Origin: Lentisphaerota bacterium
Lineage (GTDB): Bacteria; Verrucomicrobiota; Lentisphaeria; Oligosphaerales; JABHEG01
Direction: 5' to 3'
Assembly: GCA_018676675.1 (NCBI GenBank)
Contig: JABHEG010000066.1
Coordinates: forward strand, 47,338-111,337
Length of the DNA: 64,000 bases
This document shows, piece by piece, positions 18,178-25,776 of this stretch. Every line of letters begins with the position of its first letter. Position 1 is the first letter of the stretch. The notes beneath the pieces were generated by a model. The model was not told where the DNA came from, made no database searches, and was given only the letters and a program-made list of their open reading frames with translations. Position numbers and translations under genes: made by a program.

Positions 18178-20313
18178 GTGGTGCTGACGTGCATTCGCAT
18201 CGTGGTCTTCTGGTGTCTACTCGTGCCGCTTGTACGCGCTGGCGATCTCTATGTTGCCCGCAGACGCGGGGTTGATAGCAGCACGGGGCTCACAGCCGTC
18301 GGGGCGGCCCCCAACGGCCCGCTCAGGACTATTGGACGGGCCGTACGGCTGGCTAAACCGGGGGACACGATCCACGTGGATCCGGCCGAAGGTCCATACC
18401 CCGAGATGGTGTCATTCCACAGCAAATCAGGTGTGGTGGGGAACCCCATCACGCTCGACGGTCATGGGGCGACCCTGATTGGGAGCGATCCCCTGCAGCC
18501 TGCGCGCTGGGAAGCAGTTGGCGGGGGCCTCTATCGCAACCGCACGCTGTTTGGCGAAATCAAGTGCGATGACGCTGTCCTGACGCGCTACTTCCTCGTT
18601 ATTGACCGCGAAATGGTGCGGATGAACCGCACTTCCAAGGGACCGAAAGCACCATTCAAGCACCCCAACGACCTGGCCGTGCGGGAGTGGACCTACGTCG
18701 AGAACGAACAGGCCTTCTACATCCGGATCGACGCGGAGAAGGCGTTGACCGACTACGCGATCCTTGTCCCGCGACGCCGGAATGGAGTGGGCGTCTACGG
18801 CGACAGTTCGCACGTTGTCGTGCGCAACGTGACCTCAACCTACTGTATCAACGATGGCTTCAGTATCTCGAGCGGGCAAGGGAAGCAAATCCGGGACCTG
18901 CACTTCGAGAACATTCGCGCGATCCGATGCGGCGACGACGGGATCAGCGCCCATGCGGACTGCGCATTCAGCGTCGATGGCTTTGAGTCGCGCGAGAACT
19001 CAACGGGTATCTGTGACACAGGCAAGAGCGTCACATCCTACAATCGTGCCCTGATTGAGGGCTGCTTCGGGTGCGACGTTTTTTTCATCGTTGAGGCGGC
19101 CATGGACGGACCGGCTTGGCACACGATGAGCAACAGCGTGGTGGTCTGCAATGCCGCTAACGCGGTGCTGTGTGTGGGCGAAGGCGCGCCCACGAACCTG
19201 TGCCACGTTGCCTTGAAGAACGTCCTGTTCGTGGGGAACCGCGAGAGTTCGGCGCTGGTGGACGTGAAGCGCAACGCCACGCTGACGGCTGAACAGGTCA
19301 CATTCTTCGATCTGGATCTCGTGAATCGCGGGAGTGCCCTGACAGTTACCCGTTCGCTGTTCTGTGGCATGGATCCGCCGGTGCTGCTCCTTGGGAGGGG
19401 GGATACCTGCCGGTTAAGTTCGAACCACTATGCCGTGGGATATCTTGAAATGGATGGTGTTCGCTACGGTCCCCGAACTGACGACCAGCAGCGGCACAGG
19501 GCTACAACACAGGATCATGACTCGACGTGGTCCGCCTGGCGAGGCGTTGACACGATCGACCACGCGACCGTTTCAGAGAACACTGCCGGGGCCCGGCTTA
19601 GCGACGATCTGGGGGCCGTCGAGCGGGGTGCTTGGGCCGCAGTCCGAAACCGTGTTCCCGGCGGCACGGCAGCGGCCAGGCGAGCTGTCACCCAAGGCTT
19701 CGATGCCACTGAGTCGTTCACCCCACTGACCGTCGGTCCCGTGGGTTGGCTTGACTCGCCAGGCGGCCAATGGCGCGGGTTCTCACTGGCCGGGCCGACA
19801 ATCACGGCAGGCCGTTTTCTGAGCTCGCCACACGCAGTCAAGCTGACGCGTGGAGGGGAACACCTCTACTGGGAGTGCCGTTCCGTTGTGCGTGCAGGAC
19901 AGGATTATGCTGTGTCATTTGCCATGTGGCGAGAGCCCGGTGCCGGACTGGTCGTCGCCACACGAAATCGGTTCAATCGCGATGATGCCAGTGTGTACGT
20001 CTCGCCCGAAGGACAGCTCATGCTACGCAATTTTGCGGGCCCGTCTGCCTGGCACCGGACCGCTATTCTAGTGCCCGAGGAAGAATGGGTGCAGTTGCGC
20101 ATCCAGACCCGTAATGACCGCGATGCTTTCACTGCGTTCCTCGTGCGCAAAGGGGATGACCGCGCACAGGAAGATCAGGAAGAGCGCCCACTGGGATTTG
20201 GAGGACAGGGAATGACCCTGGCCATCTTCGCTCCCCAGGGCCCAAAGGGCGCATCGACGTTCGTCGATAATGTCCGTTTCGCGGCAACCGTCGAGAAAAA
20301 AACCATGTTCTGA
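18178..20313 (+). CDS. Secreted right-handed beta-helix protein
   Basis: A 711-aa protein starting with GTG, with GGGAG seven bases upstream. A second GTG follows directly and is possible. The signal peptide ends near VRAG. Residues about 20-430 show the pattern of parallel beta-helix proteins (GPLRTIGRAVRLAKPGDTI, then repeated VVVRNVTS / LHFENIRAI / LEGCF-like rungs), a fold used by polysaccharide lyases, epimerases and rhamnogalacturonases. Catalytic residues cannot be assigned. The C-terminal module (about 505-706) is homologous to that of the preceding HEAT protein. The pair therefore likely targets the same ligand or anchoring site. Confidence 0.78.
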   Translation: MVLTCIRIVVFWCLLVPLVRAGDLYVARRRGVDSSTGLTAVGAAPNGPLRTIGRAVRLAKPGDTIHVDPAEGPYPEMVSFHSKSGVVGNPITLDGHGATLIGSDPLQPARWEAVGGGLYRNRTLFGEIKCDDAVLTRYFLVIDREMVRMNRTSKGPKAPFKHPNDLAVREWTYVENEQAFYIRIDAEKALTDYAILVPRRRNGVGVYGDSSHVVVRNVTSTYCINDGFSISSGQGKQIRDLHFENIRAIRCGDDGISAHADCAFSVDGFESRENSTGICDTGKSVTSYNRALIEGCFGCDVFFIVEAAMDGPAWHTMSNSVVVCNAANAVLCVGEGAPTNLCHVALKNVLFVGNRESSALVDVKRNATLTAEQVTFFDLDLVNRGSALTVTRSLFCGMDPPVLLLGRGDTCRLSSNHYAVGYLEMDGVRYGPRTDDQQRHRATTQDHDSTWSAWRGVDTIDHATVSENTAGARLSDDLGAVERGAWAAVRNRVPGGTAAARRAVTQGFDATESFTPLTVGPVGWLDSPGGQWRGFSLAGPTITAGRFLSSPHAVKLTRGGEHLYWECRSVVRAGQDYAVSFAMWREPGAGLVVATRNRFNRDDASVYVSPEGQLMLRNFAGPSAWHRTAILVPEEEWVQLRIQTRNDRDAFTAFLVRKGDDRAQEDQEERPLGFGGQGMTLAIFAPQGPKGASTFVDNVRFAATVEKKTMF

Positions 20314-20405
20314 AGGCACTCGCTGGTGCAAGCGACGGCTTCTGAAGCTCAGAAAGCATGGGAAGAGGCGAACCTGGACCTGTGCTTACAGGACGACTGG
20401 TGCTC

Positions 20406-20434
20406 TTGGACGGTATCGCTCGTTTCGGTATAGT
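20406..20434 (+). promoter_or_regulatory. Predicted sigma-70-type promoter for the GH2 gene
   Basis: TTGGAC (20406-20411), a 17-base spacer and TATAGT (20429-20434) form a near-consensus housekeeping promoter in the 213-base gap before the giant GH2 gene. Transcription would begin near 20441 and leave a leader of about 86 bases, ending with AGGAG eight bases before the ATG. This suggests the GH2 gene starts its own transcription unit. Confidence 0.6.
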
Positions 20435-20526
20435 GCAGAGACATCGGACAATCCAGTACGGCCCGTGCGTCAGCGGACACTGGCCGATGACCTTGTGTAC
20501 CTGCCACACAATCAGGAGTCGGCACC

Positions 20527-23500
20527 ATGAGAACCAGAAGGTCCCTATCCCGCGTGGTGTTCGCCTTGATCACAGCCGGCTTGGTTCAGCCGATTGTCAC
20601 CGCCGAGGGCGAGGGGATTCTGCCGGCGGGGACGAGAGCTGTCTGGGATCTGAACAAGGCCCAGCGCGAGGCCACTGCGACGCGTGAACGAATCTGTATC
20701 AATGGTCTCTGGCGCTGGCAACCTGCTGGCGATCGTGCGACCAGTGTCCCAACGGGCGACTGGGGCTACTTCAAGGTGCCGGGGTCATGGCCGGGCATCG
20801 GAAACTGGATGCAGAAGGACTCTCAGACCATTCATCGCCACCCTGGGTGGGAGGGCGTGAAAATGGCAGATATCGCGGCCGCCTGGTACGAGCGTGAGAT
20901 CGCCATCCCGCAGGAATGGAAAGGTCGACGCATTACCCTCTCCGCAGACTACGTCAACTCCTACGCCATCGTCTTTGTTGACGGCAGGAACGTCGGCGAA
21001 CTGCGCTTCCCGGGGGGCGAGCTTGATCTCACATCGGTCTGCCGACCAGGAAATGAGCATGTGCTCAGCATGCAGGTTCTGGCCATGCCGCTGAAGCAGA
21101 CCATGCTCTCCTTCAACGACTCGAACTCGGCGCGAGGGGTGAAGGGATCGGTGGCGCGACGCGGTCTTTGCGGCGATGTCTACCTGAACAGCACGCCGGC
21201 TGGCCCACGGATTGCGGGCAATAGAATCGAGACGTCCCTACGCCGATGGGAGGTCACAGCCAACGTCAGAATGGAGAAGTTGGCGGCTATCGGCACATAC
21301 GTGCTCCAGGTGCGGGTCACCGATGGTGCACAAAGCGTGGTGGCGTTCAAGAGTCGGGCATTCGAGGCCAATGACCTCGTGGAGGGGCGCCTGTCGGTGA
21401 CACAACGCTGGCGACCTGAGAAGCTGTGGGATATCCACACGCCCGGCAACCTGTACCGGATGACCGTGTCTCTGCTTGGACGCGGCGGCGCAGTTCTGGA
21501 TCAGGGACTTCCCCGTCGCTTTGGGTTCCGTGAATTCTGGATTGACGGCCGTGATTTCTATCTAAACGGAACACGACTCTTCCTTTCTGCGATCCCCTTC
21601 GACAATGCTCAGGTCAGCGCGGGAGCCGCAACGTATGCAGCGGCGCTTGAGACCATGAAGCGGATGCGGACGTTCGGCATCAACTTCGTCTACACCCACA
21701 ACTACGACTGTAATCCCGGCTCCTACCTGAGCTTTGCGGAGATCCTGCGTGCCGCGGATGACGCCGGCATGCTGGTCGCTCTTTCGCAGCCGCACTTCGG
21801 TCACTATGACTGGGAAGTGGGCGATGCCGACAAGACGAACGGCTACGCTGAGCATGCCGCATTCTTCGCACGCGCGGCCCAAAACCACCCCTCGGTCGTG
21901 GCCTATGCTACCAGTCACAACGCCTGTGGCTACGCCGACGACATGAACCCGCAGGCAATCGACGGCCTGCAGAACCCCCGCGATCGGTGGTCCCAGGGAA
22001 ACGCTGGAAAGGCGTTACGGGCCGAAGCGATCATCAAGAGCGTCGATCCATCCCGCATTGTCTATCACCACTCCTCGGGCAATCTCGGCTCGATGCACAC
22101 GGTCAATTTCTACCCAAACTTCGTCCCCATCCAGGAGATGTCGGACTGGTTCGAGCACTGGGCCACCGCAGGCGTAAAACCGGTATTCACCGTCGAGTAC
22201 TCGGCCCCGTTCCCCTGGGACTTTGCCATGTACCGCGGATGGTATCGCGGCACGCGCAACTTCGGTAGCGCCGTCGTACCATGGGAACTGTGCCTCGCCG
22301 AGTGGAATGCCCAGTTCTTCGGGGACAAGGCCTACAACCTAAGCAACGTCGAGAAAGCGTGTCTGCGTTGGGAAGCCGAGCAGTTCCGCTCCGGTCGGCT
22401 ATGGCATCGTTGGGACTATCCGCACCAGATGGGCAGTCGTGACTTTGATGAGCAGTACCCCGCGATGGCCATGTACACAACCGATAACTGGCGCGCGTTC
22501 CGCACCTGGGGAATGTCGGCCAACAGTCCATGGTCGCACGCGGTCTTCTGGCAGTTGCGCGATGGGGTGGATAAGAGCCGTAAAGAGCTCCCGACGGATT
22601 GGGGGAATCTACAGAGACCCGGTTTCAGTCCGGATTACGTCGAAGACCGCTTCGAACAGATGGCTACCGCCTTCGATTCTGAGGACTGGGTCCCCACCGT
22701 TGCTGCAAAGGCGCTGTTGCGGAACAACATGCCTCTGTTGGCCTACATCGCGGGCAAGCCGAGCCGCTTTACGAGCAAGGACCACATCTTCTATCCGGGC
22801 GACACCGTCGAGAAGCAGCTCATCGTGATCAACAACTCGCGCGAAACAGTGTCGTGCGACGGGCGATGGCGATTCGACCTTCCCCAGCCACAGACCGGCA
22901 GGAAGGAACTCACGTTGCCGACGGGGGAACAGAAGCGCATCCCTCTGCGCTTCAAGCTGCCTGACACGATCAGACCGGGCCAGTACGCCTTGGCCATGAC
23001 AGCCGCGTTCAGCACGGGCGAAACGCAGGACGACAGATTCCCCATCCGCGTCGTCCCGCGCCCGACACAGCCTGGGTCGGGCAACAGAATCGCCCTGTTC
23101 GATCCGCAGGCAGAGACGAGTGCCCTGTTGCGCAACATGGGGCTGGGGTGTGAACCCGTGAGCGCGGACACGGATCTGTCCTCATTCGACGTCCTCGTGA
23201 TCGGCAGGAAAGCGCTGACGGTTGACGGTCCCTCACCCGATGTCAGCCGCGTCAAGCAAGGGCTCAAAGTGGTCGTCTTCGAGCAGACGGCGGATGCGCT
23301 TGAGAAGCGCCTCGGCTTCCGTGTCGTCGAGTACGGTCTCCGACAAGTCTTCAAGCGGTTGCCTGACCACCCCACTTTGGCCGGCATCGACGAGGATCTG
23401 CTCCGCGACTGGCAGGGCGAAGCCACCCTTCTGCCGCCGCAGTTGGAGTATGAGAAGAGGCCCGGCGAAGTTCCCCGGAAGAAGTGGTGCGGCATCGACA

Positions 23501-25428
23501 TCAGGCGTCTGTGGCGCGCAGGATGTCGCGGCAATGTGGCATCCGTGCTGATCGAGAAACCGGGACGCGGCGACTTCATGCCGATCATCGATGGCGGCTA
23601 TAGCCTTCAGTACAGCCCCCTCCTGGAATACCGAGAAGGCAAAGGGATGGTCCTGTTCTGCCAGTTGGATGTAACCGCCCGGTCAAGGCCCGATCCGGCG
23701 GCGGAAACCCTGACGCGGAACATCATGCGCTACGTGTCCGAGTTCGAGCCGAAGCCCCGACGCGGCGTTGTGTATGTCGGTCCTTCTGCCGGGCAGCGGC
23801 AGCTCGCGGCCGGCGGCTTTAGCACGGCAACGTTCACAGCGGGCACTCTCTCGACAAACCAGGTGCTGGTTGTCGGAAACGGCGGGGAGAAGGCGCTGGC
23901 GCGGAACAGCGAATCGATCGCTGCGTTTCTGCGAGATGGCGGTAACCTGCTGTCCCTCGGTCTCGACGAAAAGCAGGTGAGCACCTTCCTGCCGTGGCAG
24001 GTCGAGATGACCCGCGCCGAATACATAGCGTCCGCCTTCGAGGCACGGGGGATGGGATCGCTGCTGGCGGGAGTCGGGGCGCCCGACGTCCACAACCGCG
24101 ATCCCCGCGAGCTGCCGTTGATCTCGGCCGGAGCGACAGTCGTGGGCAGCGGCGTTCTCGCCGCAGCGCGGAATGCGACTGTGGTGTTCTACCAGCTGCC
24201 TCCCTACGAGTTGACGAAGGCCCAGGGAGCGATCCCAAGTCTCAAAGCAACCACCGAGGACGCTCCGGAAGGGAAGCGCTGCGCCCTCGTCACCATGGGG
24301 ACGACAACGGGACACGACGGCCAATTCGGGCAGAAGGCACAGCGCGCGGGAACCCGTGGTAAGGCCTACACCTTTGCAGCCCTGGTCAGAGCGATTGGCG
24401 AACCCGTCCGTCTTCACCTGGAGCTCGAACGCGCGGGCAGGCCGTGGGATCGCGTGGTCAAAGCCAGGAATGTCGTGGTTGGCACGGACAAATGGACAGA
24501 GATCCACACGACCTTCAAGGTGACCAAAGACTACCCCGAGGGCTGGCAGGGATACATCGCGTGCCGGCAGGATGGGGCCCGATTCAAGGCCGACAGATTC
24601 AGGCTGTATGAGGGCGCTTATGCTCCCTGGAAACCAGGAAGCGCGACGCTCAAGGAAAGACCTAACCTCTTCACCAAGGCAGGTTTCGAGGAAGGTGTCG
24701 GCAAGCCCTGGTTCTTCAACTCCCACCAAAACCGCAACCTGCGGCGGACCTATCGACGTGCCAGTTTCACACTGAACCGCCTGTTGGCCAACATGGGAGC
24801 AGGGGCGACTACACCCTTGCTCGAAAACCTGTGCACCCCACCCGGCGGCAAAGGCCAGCAGACGAGTAGTGAACTCGTCAAGAACGCGGACCTCAGCGTG
24901 GACGACGACGCTGACGGCCTGGCAGACGGGTGGGGGTGTTCGCTGACCGGTGACGGCGCCACTCGCCAACGGGAAAAGGTCAAGCCCAGTTCAGGAAAGT
25001 GGAGTCAACGGATCAGCTGCCCCCGACCCAATGCCAAAGGCAAGAGCGGGGCAATGCTCTACCAGCTCGGCGTTCCCGTGGTCGAAGGTCAGTGGTACCG
25101 CATTTCCTTCATGGCGAAGTCCAGCGGCATGGACGGCGTGAGTCCCACCATGGCGATCTCCCAGACCGGCCCGTGGCAATCCCTTCTCCCGTACCAGAAG
25201 TTCCTCCCGGAGACAGAATGGAAACGTTTCACGTTCGTGGCCAAGGGCAAGGGAACTGAACCCAAGAAGACCCGACTCCAAATCTGGCACTCCGGGATTG
25301 GCACGGTCTGGTATGCGGACGTACGCATGCAGATCATCGCCCCACCCGACCAGGGACGCTGGCTTGAGAGCTACTACATGGACACCCCGGAGGACTGGGA
25401 CGATCCCTACCGGTTCTTCCGTTGGTAG
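20527..25428 (+). CDS. Giant secreted GH2-family-like glycosidase
   Basis: A 1633-aa protein with a signal peptide (about 1-26). Order of domains: GH2 sugar-binding jelly roll (about 55-200), Ig-like domain (about 220-330), GH2 TIM barrel (about 335-640). A further Ig-like domain (about 740-860), two GATase-1-like segments (about 865-1010 and 1080-1230), and a CBM4/9-like domain near 1460-1600 follow. The barrel contains FTVEYSAP (Glu557), a good nucleophile. Where GH2 enzymes have the Asn-Glu acid/base, this protein has SHNACG (His464, Asn465, Ala466), so the usual acid is absent. It is nearly twice the length of ordinary GH2 enzymes. It may be a divergent subfamily with another proton donor or a non-hydrolytic protein. 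AGGAG precedes the start by eight bases. Confidence 0.8.
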   Translation: MRTRRSLSRVVFALITAGLVQPIVTAEGEGILPAGTRAVWDLNKAQREATATRERICINGLWRWQPAGDRATSVPTGDWGYFKVPGSWPGIGNWMQKDSQTIHRHPGWEGVKMADIAAAWYEREIAIPQEWKGRRITLSADYVNSYAIVFVDGRNVGELRFPGGELDLTSVCRPGNEHVLSMQVLAMPLKQTMLSFNDSNSARGVKGSVARRGLCGDVYLNSTPAGPRIAGNRIETSLRRWEVTANVRMEKLAAIGTYVLQVRVTDGAQSVVAFKSRAFEANDLVEGRLSVTQRWRPEKLWDIHTPGNLYRMTVSLLGRGGAVLDQGLPRRFGFREFWIDGRDFYLNGTRLFLSAIPFDNAQVSAGAATYAAALETMKRMRTFGINFVYTHNYDCNPGSYLSFAEILRAADDAGMLVALSQPHFGHYDWEVGDADKTNGYAEHAAFFARAAQNHPSVVAYATSHNACGYADDMNPQAIDGLQNPRDRWSQGNAGKALRAEAIIKSVDPSRIVYHHSSGNLGSMHTVNFYPNFVPIQEMSDWFEHWATAGVKPVFTVEYSAPFPWDFAMYRGWYRGTRNFGSAVVPWELCLAEWNAQFFGDKAYNLSNVEKACLRWEAEQFRSGRLWHRWDYPHQMGSRDFDEQYPAMAMYTTDNWRAFRTWGMSANSPWSHAVFWQLRDGVDKSRKELPTDWGNLQRPGFSPDYVEDRFEQMATAFDSEDWVPTVAAKALLRNNMPLLAYIAGKPSRFTSKDHIFYPGDTVEKQLIVINNSRETVSCDGRWRFDLPQPQTGRKELTLPTGEQKRIPLRFKLPDTIRPGQYALAMTAAFSTGETQDDRFPIRVVPRPTQPGSGNRIALFDPQAETSALLRNMGLGCEPVSADTDLSSFDVLVIGRKALTVDGPSPDVSRVKQGLKVVVFEQTADALEKRLGFRVVEYGLRQVFKRLPDHPTLAGIDEDLLRDWQGEATLLPPQLEYEKRPGEVPRKKWCGIDIRRLWRAGCRGNVASVLIEKPGRGDFMPIIDGGYSLQYSPLLEYREGKGMVLFCQLDVTARSRPDPAAETLTRNIMRYVSEFEPKPRRGVVYVGPSAGQRQLAAGGFSTATFTAGTLSTNQVLVVGNGGEKALARNSESIAAFLRDGGNLLSLGLDEKQVSTFLPWQVEMTRAEYIASAFEARGMGSLLAGVGAPDVHNRDPRELPLISAGATVVGSGVLAAARNATVVFYQLPPYELTKAQGAIPSLKATTEDAPEGKRCALVTMGTTTGHDGQFGQKAQRAGTRGKAYTFAALVRAIGEPVRLHLELERAGRPWDRVVKARNVVVGTDKWTEIHTTFKVTKDYPEGWQGYIACRQDGARFKADRFRLYEGAYAPWKPGSATLKERPNLFTKAGFEEGVGKPWFFNSHQNRNLRRTYRRASFTLNRLLANMGAGATTPLLENLCTPPGGKGQQTSSELVKNADLSVDDDADGLADGWGCSLTGDGATRQREKVKPSSGKWSQRISCPRPNAKGKSGAMLYQLGVPVVEGQWYRISFMAKSSGMDGVSPTMAISQTGPWQSLLPYQKFLPETEWKRFTFVAKGKGTEPKKTRLQIWHSGIGTVWYADVRMQIIAPPDQGRWLESYYMDTPEDWDDPYRFFRW

Positions 25429-25776
25429 GATGCTCCGGACCCTCGCTCACCGCTTGTCTGCAACTTCAGCGATTTGAGCACAAATCCGGTTGGAGAGCGG
25501 CGGTCCTCCGCCGTAACTGCACGCATGCCATACGGTCGAAGACGACCGCTCTCCAGGATATGAGCGATAAAGCAACGGGCGAAGCCCAGGCTTGTGCCTG
25601 ACATCGTGCTGTTGATTGCCCCGCCTGGTGAGGGAATCTGAATAACGACGATAGATTGATCGTTGTGGGGCTCGCCAGGATTGGCGTCAGCCACAAATCG
25701 CGAAGCCAGTTGAGACGACTGGTGGCCTCGAGCGCGAATAGCGAGCCCACCCCGACTAGAAAGGACATATCTGCTC
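25429..25776. other. Structured intergenic region, no gene
   Basis: 348 bases between the GH2 and FAD genes. Besides the three-way-junction element listed separately (25492-25554), it holds smaller stems such as caggc-ttgt-gcctg at about 25590. No open frame here has a ribosome site. AAAGGA about 11 bases before 25777 serves the next gene. Confidence 0.5.
25492..25554. repeat. Three-way-junction palindromic element
   Basis: Three stems stack without gaps. A closing stem GGAGAG (25492-25497) pairs with CTCTCC (25549-25554). Inside it, hairpin CGGCGG-TCCT-CCGCCG (25498-25513) and hairpin CGGTCG-AAGA-CGACCG (25533-25548) are joined by a 19-base linker containing GCATGC. All pairs are perfect. 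Either strand could fold. It may be a dispersed repeat (I recall similar words in Verrucomicrobia genomes, unverified) or a leader RNA for the FAD gene 222 bases downstream. Confidence 0.65.
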
